Positions 1 to 10,147 of a DNA stretch of 64,000 bases are shown piece by piece. A program made the translations under genes and the position numbers. Position 1 is the first letter of the stretch; each line of letters opens with the position of its first letter. This stretch comes from Leptospira broomii serovar Hurstbridge str. 5399 (GTDB lineage Bacteria > Spirochaetota > Leptospiria > Leptospirales > Leptospiraceae). Location: the NCBI RefSeq assembly GCF_000243715.2, contig NZ_AHMO02000008.1:124001-188000 (forward strand), read 5' to 3'. The notes under the pieces are model-generated. The model was not told where the DNA came from and made no database searches. It worked only from the letters and a program-made list of their open reading frames with translations.

Positions 1-165
1 GACTTTGCCCCGAATATCCATGATCCCGGCAAAGTAATTTTTAGAACGAGGTACACGTACTAAATTGTGAATTTTTATGATCTCGTCTACCCAGGAAATC
101 GGAATCGCATATTCCTCTTCGCCTAAACTAAACAGAATGTATTGGTGTTCGATTTCGTCGGACAT
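1..165 (-). CDS. cheW: CheW-domain chemotaxis coupling protein (3' part missing)
   Basis: The reverse strand from 165 reads [20 protein letters not shown] and continues with [10 protein letters not shown] and GIMDIRGKV before leaving the window. That is the start of a CheW domain: the first beta strands of the SH3-like fold and the typical N/D-I-R-G-x-V stretch. CheW couples chemoreceptors to CheA at the inner face of the membrane. Only about 55 residues are visible, so a CheW-only protein cannot be told from a longer CheW-containing one. A strong Shine-Dalgarno (GAGGAGGGGG) lies just ahead of the ATG and fixes the start. It begins 9 nt after the stop of the upstream membrane-protein gene, so the two are probably co-transcribed. 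Confidence 0.85.
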   Translation of the reverse strand, partial: MSDEIEHQYILFSLGEEEYAIPISWVDEIIKIHNLVRVPRSKNYFAGIMDIRGKV

Positions 166-174
166 TCCCCCTCC

Positions 175-909
175 TCAGAAACGGGTGTATCCGTAATAAT
201 AGAAGTACGATCCTGAACCTAAGAAAAGCATCACCTTCGAAAAGAGCGGATCGCGTTTCCTCAGTATCCAGTCCAAACCGCCAAAAAGCAAACCGAAAAC
301 CGCGAGTGAAAAACCCAGTAAATAAAAATCCAGGTAGGCGTACCAGATTCCGGCCGCACTCAGGATTCCTAAAAACAGATCCTGCAGATCTCCCCAGAGC
401 CTACGACGGATTCTCGGCCACAATGGCTCAGAAGGGGTTTTCTCTGAAAATCTCTCCCAGAAACCTGGCCCCTTGCGAATCCCGAAAACATGGTCATATT
501 TGGTCGAAATTTCCCAAGGTTTCGACTCTTTCCTTTCCGTTGGAGCCCCTAAGGGTTCGGGAGAAACCCCGTATGCTCCGCCCATAGCTTGGAGAGCATC
601 CTTGTCCGGAAGAGAGGAAACTAAATCGCGAAAAGGAGCAAATCTGGAATATAGAGGATAAGAACGACCCGTACTTAGATCGGTTTCCTTGAGAATCGAA
701 CCGTCTCGAATCGTCGAAACATAGATCTTTCCGTTCTCTCCGGCAACTTCTAGCGTCAGACGAATTTTACGATCATGATAATGAAAATCGGCTTGGAGAA
801 TATCTCCGTCCGGAGTTTTAGCTTGGTAGGATTTTGTATATCCTTTAGCTGGAGGAAACTCGGGCTTCCACCACCGACGAAGAACTGAATAATCCTGGAA
901 CGAAGCCAT
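175..909 (-). CDS. Hypothetical protein with C-terminal membrane segments
   Basis: The 244 residues match no family I recognise. The first two thirds (about 1-160) look soluble and contain a beta-rich stretch resembling a small substrate- or ligand-binding domain ([15 protein letters not shown], then a run ending IYVSTIRDG). From about residue 170 there are three hydrophobic stretches ([39 protein letters not shown] and a short one near the end), so the C-terminus is probably inserted in the inner membrane. It directly precedes the partial cheW gene by 9 nt. That proximity may link it to chemotaxis, but nothing in the protein itself shows this. Confidence 0.7.
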   Translation of the reverse strand: MASFQDYSVLRRWWKPEFPPAKGYTKSYQAKTPDGDILQADFHYHDRKIRLTLEVAGENGKIYVSTIRDGSILKETDLSTGRSYPLYSRFAPFRDLVSSLPDKDALQAMGGAYGVSPEPLGAPTERKESKPWEISTKYDHVFGIRKGPGFWERFSEKTPSEPLWPRIRRRLWGDLQDLFLGILSAAGIWYAYLDFYLLGFSLAVFGLLFGGLDWILRKRDPLFSKVMLFLGSGSYFYYYGYTRF

Positions 910-1071
910 ACAACGTTCCTATCGGTGAATTTCGAAAATTGCTTTAGGTCCGTTTGAGGCGGTTTTGAATTTCGAAGGAAATCTTCGATTCGGAAATGAG
1001 GTGGGCGGCGAGACCGGGGCTCGCCTATAATGGGAAGAGGAACCCGGTCTTAAAGTCCGGTTAGTACCGGT

Positions 1072-1167
1072 CTATTTGCCTTTCTTCTTATGACGGTTAA
1101 GTCTTCTCTTTTTCTTCCTTTTATGAGTCGCGATCTTTCTTCGCTTTCTTTTTTTACCGGAAGGCAT
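1072..1167 (-). CDS. 31-residue highly basic protein, AURKAIP1/COX24 (mS38-like) type
   Basis: A very short reading frame starts at the ATG at 1167 after a good Shine-Dalgarno (ATAGGAGC) and ends at TAG 1072. It encodes MPSGKKRKRRKIATHKRKKK followed by RRLNRHKKKGK. More than half of the residues are Lys or Arg. The pattern KKRKRxKxxTHKRKKxxRxxRHKKK is the one annotated as AURKAIP1/COX24 domain in Bacteroidetes and spirochaetes, related to mitochondrial small-subunit protein mS38. In bacteria such peptides are thought to sit on the small ribosomal subunit near the decoding region; that role is family knowledge, not visible here. It lies 36 nt downstream of the mannose-1-phosphate guanylyltransferase gene and may share its transcript. 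It is easily missed because of its length. Confidence 0.85.
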   Translation of the reverse strand: MPSGKKRKRRKIATHKRKKKRRLNRHKKKGK

Positions 1168-1203
1168 TCGGTGCTCCTATGGGTTTCCTACCCTGTCAGC
1201 AAA

Positions 1204-2265
1204 TTATTCGGTATACTTTTGTAAACCTTTATTTTTACGGATCTCGGCCACTAGTGTTTTGATTTCTCCGATACCTTCTTTAGAAGCGATGAATAGTACG
1301 TCTTCTTCTTCCACTACGACTAAATTTTGAACTCCGAGTAAGGCAGTGAACTCTTTTCGAGTTTGAGTTACGTTATTGGAAGATTTGAAAAATAGAATAT
1401 CCTTTCCGATATGCCGATTTCCTTGCGAGTCACCCGGAAGCACTCTCTCCAGCGAAAGCCAAGAGCCCACATCATCCCAACCGAAACTAGCTTCCACCAT
1501 CCGAATCTTCGAACTCTTTTCCATTATGGCGATATCGACGGGTTCCGACGGAAGTAATCTGAACGCCTCGCCCAACTCTCCGGCTTTCTTAAAGGGAAAA
1601 CGATCTTGAAGCGGTTTTAAAATTCTAGGAGCTAAAGAAGAAAACTCCTCTAAAATCAAACTTGTTTTCCATATAAAAATTCCGGGATTCCAATAGAAAT
1701 TCGATTTCTTAATGTACTTTAATGCGGTCTTCGTATCAGGCTTCTCAAAGAATGCCTTCACTTCGAATCCGTGCTTAGTAGGCTTACCGGAAGAGATATA
1801 ACCATATCCGACTTCCGGGCGATTCGGTTTGATTCCGAGTAGGACCAAATGGTCTTTGGTTTCATGAATCGCCTTCTGAATCGTTTTGGTAAATTCCCTA
1901 TCGGAACTGACCCAGGCATCAGCGGAAAGAACTACTTGAACCGGATCGCCGAACATTTCCCTAAAGTAAAGAGAAGCCAAGGCGATGATCGGCGCAGTAT
2001 TTTTGCCTTCAGGTTCGATTATGAAATTCTTTTCAGGAAAATTTCGTTCCTGAGCCAGGATCGCTTTCTTTAAGGTAGGATTGGTTCCGATGAATATCCG
2101 ATCTAAACTAGTGATGCTTAAAGCACGATTTAAGGTTTCCTTAAGTAAGGTATTTTTAGAATAGACTTTTTGAAGCTGCTTCGGCGTGGAAATTCGGGAG
2201 CGAGGCCAAAACCTCTCCCCTTTTCCGCCTGCCATAATTAAAACTACGGGTTTTTCCTGACTCAT
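1204..2265 (-). CDS. manC: Mannose-1-phosphate guanylyltransferase
   Basis: This predicted cytosolic enzyme makes GDP-mannose from mannose-1-phosphate and GTP, a precursor for surface polysaccharide and glycosylation. The N-terminus carries the nucleotidyltransferase signature [14 protein letters not shown] at residues 11-24. Further on are the sugar-phosphate-binding stretch around GYGYISSG, the FFEKPD motif and the FGWDDVGSW motif typical of mannose-specific members. At 353 residues it has only the transferase domain; the C-terminal isomerase domain of bifunctional ManC/AlgA enzymes is absent. The start at 2265 follows GGAGTAGAG, which overlaps the stop of the SPFH-like gene, so the two are translationally close and one operon. 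Symbol manC follows common usage for the family. Confidence 0.9.
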   Translation of the reverse strand: MSQEKPVVLIMAGGKGERFWPRSRISTPKQLQKVYSKNTLLKETLNRALSITSLDRIFIGTNPTLKKAILAQERNFPEKNFIIEPEGKNTAPIIALASLYFREMFGDPVQVVLSADAWVSSDREFTKTIQKAIHETKDHLVLLGIKPNRPEVGYGYISSGKPTKHGFEVKAFFEKPDTKTALKYIKKSNFYWNPGIFIWKTSLILEEFSSLAPRILKPLQDRFPFKKAGELGEAFRLLPSEPVDIAIMEKSSKIRMVEASFGWDDVGSWLSLERVLPGDSQGNRHIGKDILFFKSSNNVTQTRKEFTALLGVQNLVVVEEEDVLFIASKEGIGEIKTLVAEIRKNKGLQKYTE

Positions 2266-2267
2266 CT

Positions 2268-3146
2268 CTACTCCACTTCTTTGGGTTTTCGAGCGGTTTG
2301 TTTCTTTTTCCCCAAAGCCTTTGGATCTCCGAGAATGGAGTCCACAGGAAGGAGGATTACTTCGACCTTATCTCCAAGGCTCTCATACAGGACAAACTCT
2401 TTCATTTCCGGATTCTTTTTTAAGAAGTCTCGGTATGCTTCCCAACGGTTTTTTGCCGCGGAAAGTTTTGCCTCTTCTTGAACCAAGAAGAGTTCCGCTT
2501 TTTTTAGCGCATCCAATTTTTCCTGTTTTTTGGCCAACAGGTAATTCGGATTTCTAAACAAGTTATTAATCACTAATGGATCCGGAACCTGCAACTCCAC
2601 AATCCGAACCGACTCGACACGAAGCCAGGGTAATTGGTTCGAGACCCCGATAGAAGCCTCCTTTCTCAGAAAATTGGAGAGTCCGTCCTTTGTAAGATTC
2701 AGATTCTTTTCATCTTCGATCCGAGATCTAAGTAAAGAAAGGAAAATCCCAGACAGAAATTTCTTTCTCGAGGCCTCGGAGATTCCTCCGGCGGAAAACC
2801 ATTTTTTAGATCCTTCTCCCTCTAAGGAGAAAACGACCTCAAACCTGGCGGAAATCGTCCCATCTTCCGAATCCTTAGGAAACAAACCGGACGACAAATC
2901 GTACGCGATTTGCAATTCCTCGGAAAGTGAACGCAATTCTTCCTTTAGAACTTTATGATCCCAGAATAAATATGCCCTAGGTTCGTATGCCAATCCCGGC
3001 CCACGTATAAAGGACAATAATCGAGAATCTGATGACCAGGAGACGAGGGCTTCCCCGTCCCCTAGGATATAAATTGGATAGGCGACCCCGACGAGGATTC
3101 CTCCTAACAGGAAGAATAGAAAAGCTCTACCGATCCATCGAATCAT
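2268..3146 (-). CDS. Membrane-anchored SPFH/HflC-like protein
   Basis: Residues 6-27 form one transmembrane segment near the N-terminus. A mixed alpha/beta region follows to about 190, then a charged alanine/lysine/glutamate-rich helical stretch (about 205-250) likely to be a coiled coil. That order is the architecture of SPFH (stomatin/prohibitin/HflK/HflC) proteins. Sequence similarity alone is weak, but the position supports the call: it starts immediately after hfq (TAG then ATG), which itself follows miaA, as hflK/hflC follow in enterobacteria. HflKC scaffolds and restrains the FtsH protease. If this is the leptospiral counterpart, it has lost one of the two subunits and hflX is not between them. 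Function is an inference. Confidence 0.55.
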   Translation of the reverse strand: MIRWIGRAFLFFLLGGILVGVAYPIYILGDGEALVSWSSDSRLLSFIRGPGLAYEPRAYLFWDHKVLKEELRSLSEELQIAYDLSSGLFPKDSEDGTISARFEVVFSLEGEGSKKWFSAGGISEASRKKFLSGIFLSLLRSRIEDEKNLNLTKDGLSNFLRKEASIGVSNQLPWLRVESVRIVELQVPDPLVINNLFRNPNYLLAKKQEKLDALKKAELFLVQEEAKLSAAKNRWEAYRDFLKKNPEMKEFVLYESLGDKVEVILLPVDSILGDPKALGKKKQTARKPKEVE

Positions 3147-3398
3147 CTAGGCAGAAGGAGTTTCCTTCGCCGCTTCTTCGGTATATAGTTTGATCACTTT
3201 GGAAGGAATGATGGTAGAAATCGCATGTTTGTAAACTAAACTCTGCTTATTTTCCTGCTCCAGGATGATTGTAAAATTGTCGAAGCTTACAACCTTTCCT
3301 TTTAAAGGAACTCCATTCAGAAGGTAGATTGTGAGTTCCAATTTTTCCTTCCTTGCAGTGTTAAGGAGTTGGTCCTGGATATTGTTTTTAGCAGACAT
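3147..3398 (-). CDS. hfq: RNA chaperone Hfq
   Basis: The 83-residue protein has the Sm1 motif ([20 protein letters not shown], about 27-46) and the Sm2 motif with the YKHAISTI stretch (about 56-63), where E. coli has YKHAISTVVP. Length and motifs match hexameric Hfq, which pairs small RNAs with mRNAs and binds poly-A/U RNA in the cytoplasm. The start at 3398 is the only reasonable one. It lies 14 nt after miaA and its stop touches the start of the next gene, so it is inside the miaA-hfq-SPFH operon. The C-terminal tail ([10 protein letters not shown]) is short and acidic. Confidence 0.95.
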   Translation of the reverse strand: MSAKNNIQDQLLNTARKEKLELTIYLLNGVPLKGKVVSFDNFTIILEQENKQSLVYKHAISTIIPSKVIKLYTEEAAKETPSA

Positions 3399-3412
3399 AG
3401 GTTTTATCCGTT

Positions 3413-4312
3413 TTATATATTTTGTATATTTTTATACGCTTCACTTGGTTTCACGGGAGTCAAGAAGGCTTGCTTCCTGAACCAAGTGATTTGTCGTTTG
3501 GCGTAATTTCTGTGGGATTGGCTTAAATTCCCTAAGAATGTCTCAAGATTGGACTTTCCTTTAATATTTTCAAGCGCGAAATTATAACCAAGCGACGAGA
3601 GCCCGGGACAACTCTCGCCGTATTTGTCGGCGACTCTTTTCGCTTCCTCCGCCATTCCCTCCGAGATCATTTTCCGGGCCCTTTCGTCGATCCTAAGATA
3701 CAATTCCTTACGATCTAAATCCAAAAAATAACCTCGGAGAATATTCAAATTTCTAGTATGTAAGGCGCCTGATCCCTCTTTGATTTTTAATTCGGACCAA
3801 CGAACTCCCATTAAATTAACTTCCAGCGCTCTGCCGTATCGATAATCATCATTTGGGAATATTCTTTCTAGCGCGATCGGGTCTAATTCGCGGAGCAATT
3901 TCGTTTTTTCCTGCATAGGAATTGATTCTACACGGGCGCGAACTTCAGGACTAATATTCGGAACATCGTACATTCCAAATAGAAAAGCATTCAAATAAAA
4001 TCCCGTACCTGCAGTCAGTACAGGAATCTTTCCTTTCGAGAGGACGATATCCAATGCAATCTCCGCAAAGATCGTATATTTAGCCGCATCGATCGTCTCA
4101 GCGGGGGATATCAAATTCGTTAAGTGATGAGGAATTCTATCTAGATCCTGCTGGGATGGAGAAGCTGTTCCAATAGGGAGTTCTTTATAGATTTGCCGGG
4201 AATCAAAGGAAAGAATCTCAAAGCGAGAAGGGTCCAATGCCGAGACCAGAGCCGTCTTACCCGCGCCAGTCGGCGCGGCCAGGATTATGATCGAAGACTG
4301 GGGGCGGATTAT
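3413..4312 (-). CDS. miaA: tRNA dimethylallyltransferase MiaA, with non-canonical start
   Basis: MiaA transfers a dimethylallyl group to A37 of tRNAs reading UNN codons. The body is clear: [13 protein letters not shown], the [14 protein letters not shown] region and the C-terminal [14 protein letters not shown] motif. The essential P-loop, A-P-T-G-A-G-K-T, is encoded at 4276-4253, upstream of the first ATG/GTG/TTG codon (TTG at 4237). Reading back in frame from the P-loop gives ATC CTG at 4285, ATC ATA at 4291, ATC at 4309 and ATA at 4312, then glycine/arginine codons up to a TGA, with no standard start. ATA/ATC at 4312/4309 directly follows GGAGGAGG and overlaps the stop of the preceding gene. 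The boundary given is therefore a best guess. A rare start codon, reinitiation or frameshifting from the upstream gene is implied. Confidence 0.85.
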   Translation of the reverse strand: MIRPQSSIIILAAPTGAGKTALVSALDPSRFEILSFDSRQIYKELPIGTASPSQQDLDRIPHHLTNLISPAETIDAAKYTIFAEIALDIVLSKGKIPVLTAGTGFYLNAFLFGMYDVPNISPEVRARVESIPMQEKTKLLRELDPIALERIFPNDDYRYGRALEVNLMGVRWSELKIKEGSGALHTRNLNILRGYFLDLDRKELYLRIDERARKMISEGMAEEAKRVADKYGESCPGLSSLGYNFALENIKGKSNLETFLGNLSQSHRNYAKRQITWFRKQAFLTPVKPSEAYKNIQNI

Positions 4313-4764
4313 TCCTCCTCCTCTTCTTCGTCCTCCTCTTCTTCCAGAGGTTCTTCCACGATGGCTTCTTCGTCTTCGAAACCGACTTCTGCATCATCTT
4401 CCACAATCGCATCTTCGAGAAATTCCTCCTCTTCGATACGGGGGCGAGCCGCAGCTCGACTTTTGACTACAGGTCGTTTATTTTGATCGGCACCGCATTT
4501 CGGACAGATCTTATCTTCTTTATTTAAATCGTAAAATTTAGTTCCACAAGTGTGACAGGTGAACTTTTTACCCAATGGATTTGCGGAAACTTTACTTCCT
4601 GCAAAAGATCTCTTTGCGAACGATGAGGATGATACGGCAGGCTTTGCAGAAACTGCGATTTCCTTCTTTTTTGCTGCGACCTTCTTTTTCGGAGCCGGTT
4701 TTTTTACCGGAACTTTCTTCTTAGGGGCCACTTTTTTCTTAGCCGTTTTCTTAGCGGTTGCCAT
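4309..4764 (-). CDS. FYDLN-acid domain protein (TIGR02300 type)
   Basis: The name comes from the motif visible here: [18 protein letters not shown], flanked by a CxxC pair on each side (CHTCG and CPKCG), which suggests a small zinc ribbon. The protein is 151 residues when begun at the ATG at 4764. A longer form from a TTG at 4803 is less likely. The N-terminal 45 residues are an alanine/lysine/proline repeat resembling histone H1 tails ([13 protein letters not shown]). The C-terminal 50 are strongly acidic and end in a run of glutamates. The role of the family is unknown. A basic tail, a zinc ribbon and an acidic tail fit a nucleic-acid-associated protein. The acidic tail overlaps the start of miaA. 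Confidence 0.8.
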   Translation of the reverse strand: MATAKKTAKKKVAPKKKVPVKKPAPKKKVAAKKKEIAVSAKPAVSSSSFAKRSFAGSKVSANPLGKKFTCHTCGTKFYDLNKEDKICPKCGADQNKRPVVKSRAAARPRIEEEEFLEDAIVEDDAEVGFEDEEAIVEEPLEEEEDEEEEEE

Positions 4765-4875
4765 TGGAATTGACCATCGTGGAATACACAAAACCGGATT
4801 CAAGCAGAAAAACCTATTTGAAATCTAGTTTCCGATTCCTTCCAAATATTCTGAAATAGGGCCAAAAGGAAGCAA

Positions 4876-5631
4876 ATGACCAAGCTGAGCGTGAACGTAA
4901 ATAAAGTCGCAACCCTTCGCAATTCTCGCGGAGGAAACCATCCTGATATTTTGCATATTTCTAGATTGATTCTAGACGCGGGAGCTGAAGGGATTACGGT
5001 TCATCCCAGAGAAGACGAAAGGCATATCCGCAAATCGGATGTGTTTTTGCTTAAAAATTTCTTAATTTCGTATAATCAATCTAAGAACAGAAAAATAGAA
5101 TATAATATAGAAGGAGAGCCGTCTCCACGATTCTTGGATTTAGTCTTGGAGGCCAAACCGGATCAGGTCACGTTAGTGCCTGTTACTCCGGGAGAGATCA
5201 CGTCTGACCACGGTTTCGATCTCAGAAAAGACGGGGATCTCTTACGGACCTATATTCGGAAATTTCACGATGCGGAAATTCGAGTTTCCTTGTTTGTGGA
5301 GACGAATCTGGAAAATTTAAAGTACGTTTTCGAAACCGGTGCGGACCGAGTGGAATTTTATACCGGCCCTTTCGCAATGGCATTCGATTCTTCTCGGGAA
5401 GAAGGGGAAAAATCCTTCCAAGTCTATCGATCTGCTGCCGAAACACTCCTGGCTACCGGAATAGGAATCAACGCCGGCCACGATTTGGATCAATTTAATC
5501 TGCTGCTTTTTTCCAAACTGCCCGGTCTTTTGGAAGTTTCCATAGGGCACCGGTTGATTTCCTACGCCCTGGAAGTGGGAATCACTGAGTCTGTACGGGC
5601 CTATCTGAGAGCTCTTTCGCCAAATCCTTAA
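4876..5631 (+). CDS. pdxJ: Pyridoxine 5'-phosphate synthase PdxJ
   Basis: The 251-residue protein matches PdxJ over its whole length: the N-terminal [17 protein letters not shown] and [12 protein letters not shown], which carries the catalytic/phosphate residues. Further on come the [13 protein letters not shown] stretch and IGINAGHDL near residue 195. It condenses 1-deoxyxylulose-5-phosphate with 3-amino-1-hydroxyacetone phosphate, the ring-forming step of de novo vitamin B6 synthesis, in the cytosol. The start follows AAAAGGAAGCAA, a fair ribosome-binding site. It is divergent from the FYDLN-acid gene, with 111 nt between, and its 3' end overlaps the convergent lipoprotein gene by 50 nt. 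Confidence 0.95.
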   Translation: MTKLSVNVNKVATLRNSRGGNHPDILHISRLILDAGAEGITVHPREDERHIRKSDVFLLKNFLISYNQSKNRKIEYNIEGEPSPRFLDLVLEAKPDQVTLVPVTPGEITSDHGFDLRKDGDLLRTYIRKFHDAEIRVSLFVETNLENLKYVFETGADRVEFYTGPFAMAFDSSREEGEKSFQVYRSAAETLLATGIGINAGHDLDQFNLLLFSKLPGLLEVSIGHRLISYALEVGITESVRAYLRALSPNP

Positions 5632-6499
5632 ACGTGGAGAAGTTCGAATCCTCGGACAAAAGCAAGTACGCCGCTTTTTTTAGGTGAAGAGCCAGTTGCT
5701 TGGAAGCCGGAGTATCTTTAGATAAATCCTCCAGCCCTTGCTTGAAGGAAACGATATGTTTTTTCGCCGAAGCAATGTCCTTCGAAGGGAGAGCCTTACG
5801 CAGTTCCTGCCAGGAGCGAGTGACTTTATTTGCGGAAGGTTCTTTCGGATTTCGTCCGAATTCCCCCGATAGATCCCATATTTTCCGGAAGGGATGATTC
5901 TTTTCCAATGTTTTATAATATTCTAACGAAGGTTTTATTGAATTCGGTTTTGCCTTGGCGACGAAAGATTTATCCAGCCCGCAATCCGCAAACAATCCCC
6001 GACTCAATGATTCTTTGGAAACTTCCCCGGATCCGATCAAAGGAGCGAGAAAAAGGTACGCATCGTCCTTCCGACCTTCTTTACAGGCGCGAATCGCGGC
6101 TATTAGCGAAATTTCATCCTGATCCAAGTCTGAACGTTCCTTATCATCCTTTGCTAAGGCTGTCTGAAACGCCAATTCAGAGTATAATGGATCTTTCGGG
6201 TTGGCTGATTTAGCGCGAATCGCATATTCGATTGCTCCGTCCAAATCTCCCAAAGATTGATAAAGAATGGATAAATTATAGCAAGCAAGCCCTCGGTCGC
6301 TTCGAATAGAACGACAGCTGGACCGTAATAACTTCAAAGAGGAATTCCTTTCCTCTTCGGTTCCGTAAAAATCCAAGATCGCCTGTTCCTGGATTAATTC
6401 CGAACCGAATCTTCCGCCTCCGGGAACGGAAACAGACGAACATCCGAGGGTTCCCGAAAATAGGAAAATAATGATCAGAAAAATGCGAAAGATATTCAC
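5582..6499 (-). CDS. TPR-containing lipoprotein
   Basis: The open frame extends far upstream, but the first plausible start is the GTG at 6499, which gives [20 protein letters not shown]. This is a short signal peptide ending in a lipobox-like SGTLGC. From there the protein is 305 residues. A TPR-like helix pair is visible at [20 protein letters not shown] and the repeat after it; the rest is helical and charged. Its job is not recognisable. It is convergent with pdxJ (50 nt overlap at the 3' ends) and divergent from the processing protease, sharing a 124 nt spacer. It probably acts in the periplasm, tethered by lipid. Confidence 0.7.
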   Translation of the reverse strand: MNIFRIFLIIIFLFSGTLGCSSVSVPGGGRFGSELIQEQAILDFYGTEEERNSSLKLLRSSCRSIRSDRGLACYNLSILYQSLGDLDGAIEYAIRAKSANPKDPLYSELAFQTALAKDDKERSDLDQDEISLIAAIRACKEGRKDDAYLFLAPLIGSGEVSKESLSRGLFADCGLDKSFVAKAKPNSIKPSLEYYKTLEKNHPFRKIWDLSGEFGRNPKEPSANKVTRSWQELRKALPSKDIASAKKHIVSFKQGLEDLSKDTPASKQLALHLKKAAYLLLSEDSNFSTFKDLAKELSDRPVQTQ

Positions 6500-6623
6500 G
6501 TATGTTTGTCCATTAATGGTAGATCGGTCGAAGGATAGATCGCCTTTTCGGGGGAATGTATTGACAGACCCCGTACGAGGTGGAAAATGTTCGAAAATAA
6601 CCCGACCGGCAAGAGGAACCGAT

Positions 6624-8447
6624 TTGAAAAGCCTGAGATCACTCTCTTTCTCCTTCGTCTCCGTCGTATTATGTACGAGTATCTTCTTTTGCGAGCCTTC
6701 CTCTGGACACTCCAAGACTACCGCGGATTTCACTCTTAAAGATTTTGACAGTGTAGTCAAGACCGTTGATCGAAGTTATATCGATAAAAACATCGATAAA
6801 AATCGCGCATATAAGGACGCAGCGATCTTCGCGCTGTTTGCGCTCCCACATGCATTATATCTTTATCCCGAAAGTTATTTTAAGGATCGTGAAAAATACG
6901 AGGAGCCGGATGATATTTTTCCCGGCAAAACGTTTAAATTATCTTCCGAAGACAAGTTTGTCGTTTTCGATCCGGACTACAAAGAGGTCGAAAAAATCAG
7001 AGATCGAAAGTTGAAAGAAGAGGCAAATAAGCCGAAACTTTCCGGTGAAGAAGTTATAAAACTAGTAGAACGCGAAAAAGTAAGAAAAGCCGTTTTGTCC
7101 GCAAAATGGGAGCAAACGAATTTCTCGAAAAAAGACTTCGATCGCGTTCTAGCATTCACTGAAAAGAATCTTCAAAATTATACGACTCCCCCTTTAAAGG
7201 ATCCGTTCGGAACGGAAGAAACTAAAGATAAGGAACCTTTTTCCATCAAAGACGTATACTTAGCCGCTGCTAACGGATATTTATCTTCTCTCGATCCGCA
7301 TAGCCAAGTATTTCTAAAAGCCGTTTGGGAAGAATCCATGGCGAAGATAGAAGATGGAAGCTTCGAAGGGATCGGTGCAATCTTAAGTGGGGGCGGAAAT
7401 AAGGAAGTCGTGGTGGAAAACCCCCTCGAGGGTAGACCCGCCGTTAACGCAGGTGTCCGTGCAGGCGACGTGATCCTAGCGGTGGACGGAAAATCGGTAA
7501 AAGGAATGATCCTTGATAAGGTTGTCGAACGAATCAAGGGAAAGAAAGGCTCCACCGTTAGCTTGACGATTCGACGCAAGGGAACCTCCGGCACGTTGAA
7601 TATTGACGTCGTACGAGATACTATCGAAATTAAGAATATTGCAAGTAAATTGATCGAAGGCCATAATCAGATCGGTTATATTAAATTAACGGGCTTTGTT
7701 AAGTCTGATCCTTCGGTAGACAAGGAATTTGTACTTCATTTTAAAGATCTGGAAAAGCAAGCCCAAGCAAAGGGAACTAAATTAAAAGCTTTGGTTCTGG
7801 ATCTCAGAAACAATCCCGGAGGATATTTGGATCTAGCTATCGACTTAGCGGACATGTTCATTACCAACGGGCTCATCGTATCCGTTAAGAGTCCGAACCG
7901 CAGCCCGGAAGACTCAAACGCAAAAAATAGGGACTTAACGGATCTTCCGGTTGCAGTATTGATTAACGCCAAGTCCGCCTCCGCTTCCGAGATCGTCGCA
8001 TCAGCTTTGAAACACCATGGACGAGGATTGATTTTAGGCGAACGTTCTTTCGGAAAGGCTACAGTTCAAAAGCTGCAGGAATTACCGGGTAACGGAGCCT
8101 ATTACATAAAGTTAACGCAGTCTAGGTATTATGCCCCTTCCGGAAATACGATTCAGGTTGTCGGAGTAAAACCGGACGTAGAGGTTTCTGCGGAAGAAGA
8201 CGGAACTTTTCCGTTCCATTACCGTGAGGAAAATATGTGGAACCACCTTCCGGAATTACCCTCCGCCGCGGAAGAAAAGAGCCACTTCGACGTGAAAAAA
8301 TTGGAAACTTGGGTCAAGACAAACGGCAAGGCCGAAAAGTTCATTCAGGAACATAAGAATGACCCGATCAAACCGGATTACCAATTGATTCGATCCATCG
8401 ATTACGTCGAAGCTCTCATTAATACCGGAGCCAACAAACGTAAGTAA
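6624..8447 (+). CDS. Carboxy-terminal processing protease (S41 family, Ctp/Prc type)
   Basis: The frame is open from 6471, but the TTG at 6624 has a good ribosome-binding site (AGAGGAACCGA) and starts a signal peptide ([20 protein letters not shown]). The PDZ domain lies at about 7365-7600 ([34 protein letters not shown]). The S41 peptidase core follows: [12 protein letters not shown], the serine motif [13 protein letters not shown] near 7970-8010 and the lysine motif FGKATVQKL near 8050. These give the Ser-Lys dyad. Such proteases trim C-termini of periplasmic or lipoprotein substrates. An insertion of charged helices between the N-terminal domain and the PDZ (about 6880-7200) is notable. 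The gene is followed by nadB after 55 nt. Confidence 0.88.
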   Translation: MKSLRSLSFSFVSVVLCTSIFFCEPSSGHSKTTADFTLKDFDSVVKTVDRSYIDKNIDKNRAYKDAAIFALFALPHALYLYPESYFKDREKYEEPDDIFPGKTFKLSSEDKFVVFDPDYKEVEKIRDRKLKEEANKPKLSGEEVIKLVEREKVRKAVLSAKWEQTNFSKKDFDRVLAFTEKNLQNYTTPPLKDPFGTEETKDKEPFSIKDVYLAAANGYLSSLDPHSQVFLKAVWEESMAKIEDGSFEGIGAILSGGGNKEVVVENPLEGRPAVNAGVRAGDVILAVDGKSVKGMILDKVVERIKGKKGSTVSLTIRRKGTSGTLNIDVVRDTIEIKNIASKLIEGHNQIGYIKLTGFVKSDPSVDKEFVLHFKDLEKQAQAKGTKLKALVLDLRNNPGGYLDLAIDLADMFITNGLIVSVKSPNRSPEDSNAKNRDLTDLPVAVLINAKSASASEIVASALKHHGRGLILGERSFGKATVQKLQELPGNGAYYIKLTQSRYYAPSGNTIQVVGVKPDVEVSAEEDGTFPFHYREENMWNHLPELPSAAEEKSHFDVKKLETWVKTNGKAEKFIQEHKNDPIKPDYQLIRSIDYVEALINTGANKRK

Positions 8448-8502
8448 TATATAAAGCGCTATGGAACGAAATACGTACCATAGCGTTTCCGGGGATTTAT
8501 CC

Positions 8503-10104
8503 ATGCCTAGAATTCGTACCGATTTCCTTATCATCGGGACCGGGATTACCGGACTATTTCAAGCTCTCAAGCTTTCCCCCTTTGGAGACGTAACGATCAT
8601 CACCAAAAAATCCGACTATGAATCCAACACAAACTATGCGCAGGGCGGAATCGCCTCCGTTTTTGCGGAAGGCGATAAGTTCGAGGATCATGTGCGAGAT
8701 ACGTTGGAATCGGGAGCGGGACTTTGCGATCCGGAAGCGGTTCATATTCTTGTCAAGGAAGGTCCGGCTCTCGTCCGCGAATTACTAGAATACGGTGTCC
8801 CATTTAACTTGGATGCTCAAGGCGGCTTCGATCTACATCGCGAAGGCGGACACGGAACAAATCGAATCGTCCACGCTCACGATCGAACCGGACGGGAAAT
8901 AGAAAAAACTCTATTAGAAAACGTTAAACAAAACCCGAAAATACGAATTTTAGAATACCATACATTGGTGGATTTGATCACACCCCATCATCTCAAGAAA
9001 AAAGGGCTTATCTGTTTCGGGGCGTATGTTCTTTCCAATCACACAGGAGAAGTGATTCCGATTCTTGCAAAGCGAACCGTTCTCGCAAGCGGAGGAGCCG
9101 GGCAAGTTTATTCTCATACTACGAATCCCAAAATTGCGACGGGTGACGGTGTTGCATGCGCTTATCGTGCAGGCGCCGTAATTAAGAATATGGAATTCTA
9201 CCAGTTCCACCCTACTTCGCTTTATCACGAGAAAGGCGATTCTTTTCTTATTTCGGAGGCGGTTCGCGGAAAGGGCGCCATTTTGCTGACCATGGACGGC
9301 GAACCGTTTATGAAAAAATATCACCCGATGGCCGACTTGGCGACTCGCGATATAGTGGCGAGAGCGATCGACGCGGAAATGAAACGGTCGGGCGATCCCC
9401 ATGTCTGGCTGGATATTTCCCACAAACCTGCCGGGGAAATCAAGGCAGCCTTCCCTTCCATTTACGAAAAATGTATGGAATTAGGAATCGATATCACTTC
9501 CCAACCGATTCCTGTTGTCCCTGCCGCGCATTTTATGTGCGGCGGAGTCGCAACCGATCTGAACGGAAAAACGAATATCGAGAATTTATACGCCGCAGGC
9601 GAAGTGGCCTGCACAGGAGTTCATGGGGGGAATCGCTTAGCATCCAACAGTTTATTGGAATGCCTCGTCTTTTCGAATCGAATTGCGCAAGACGTGAAGC
9701 GAAATCACCCGACATTTCTGCCTGAACACGATCAAATTCCCTCTTGGAATAAGGAAGGGTTGGTAAACACCGAAGAATGGGTCTTGATTTCCCATGATTT
9801 ATTAGAAATTAAGAATACGATGTCGAATTACGTCGGAATAGTCCGATCCAACCTTCGTCTGGAAAGAGCTCTCAGAAGAATGGATTTGATATTCTCGGAA
9901 GTCCGAGACTATTACAAGCGGACGATTATTACTGCGCCTTTACTGGAATTAAGAAACTTGGTTTTAGTCGGAGAGTTGATTATTAGAGCCGCGCTTTCTC
10001 GAAAAGAAAGTCGAGGACTACACTATTCCACGGATTATCCTGAAAATCGCGCTCCTTCCCGTCATGACACTATACTGCGGGACGATACGGTTCTACGGGA
10101 ATAA
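8503..10104 (+). CDS. nadB: L-aspartate oxidase
   Basis: NadB oxidises L-aspartate to iminoaspartate, the first step of de novo NAD synthesis. The FAD-binding dinucleotide fold is at the N-terminus ([13 protein letters not shown]). Next come the fumarate-reductase-family stretches [31 protein letters not shown] and [11 protein letters not shown], then the arginine/histidine active-site region [13 protein letters not shown] and [16 protein letters not shown]. The C-terminal helical domain is complete. An in-frame ATG at 8461 would add 14 residues. The one at 8503 was preferred because it places the FAD motif at the usual distance and follows a GGGG stretch, though neither site is strong. It follows the protease gene closely. 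Confidence 0.93.
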   Translation: MPRIRTDFLIIGTGITGLFQALKLSPFGDVTIITKKSDYESNTNYAQGGIASVFAEGDKFEDHVRDTLESGAGLCDPEAVHILVKEGPALVRELLEYGVPFNLDAQGGFDLHREGGHGTNRIVHAHDRTGREIEKTLLENVKQNPKIRILEYHTLVDLITPHHLKKKGLICFGAYVLSNHTGEVIPILAKRTVLASGGAGQVYSHTTNPKIATGDGVACAYRAGAVIKNMEFYQFHPTSLYHEKGDSFLISEAVRGKGAILLTMDGEPFMKKYHPMADLATRDIVARAIDAEMKRSGDPHVWLDISHKPAGEIKAAFPSIYEKCMELGIDITSQPIPVVPAAHFMCGGVATDLNGKTNIENLYAAGEVACTGVHGGNRLASNSLLECLVFSNRIAQDVKRNHPTFLPEHDQIPSWNKEGLVNTEEWVLISHDLLEIKNTMSNYVGIVRSNLRLERALRRMDLIFSEVRDYYKRTIITAPLLELRNLVLVGELIIRAALSRKESRGLHYSTDYPENRAPSRHDTILRDDTVLRE

Positions 10105-10118
10105 CATGCGATCCGAAT

Positions 10119-10147
10119 TCTTTTAATAAATGTGCCTTATTAAAAGA
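10119..10147. terminator. Convergent hairpin between nadB and the outer-membrane protein gene
   Basis: CTTTTAATAA (10120-10129) and TTATTAAAAG (10137-10146) are perfect inverted repeats around a 7-nt loop, with one further base pair outside. It overlaps the stop codon of the minus-strand gene. The stem is A/T-only at its base, so it could act in both directions, but no long T-run follows on either side. Confidence 0.5.

Noticed and set aside
4193..4486. Plus-strand frame with a long serine run
   Set aside because: Antisense to the glutamate-rich tail of the FYDLN-acid gene and to miaA; the serine run is only the complement of GAA/GAG codons.
5317..5446. Minus-strand frames within pdxJ
   Set aside because: Antisense shadows with no ribosome-binding site or protein family.
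6561..6590. TTGACA promoter for the processing protease
   Set aside because: The -35 is perfect but the best -10 at the right distance is poor (AAAATG), so it was not listed as a feature.
6471..6623. N-terminal extension of the processing protease
   Set aside because: Overlaps the divergent lipoprotein start and lacks signal-peptide character; TTG 6624 has the better ribosome-binding site.
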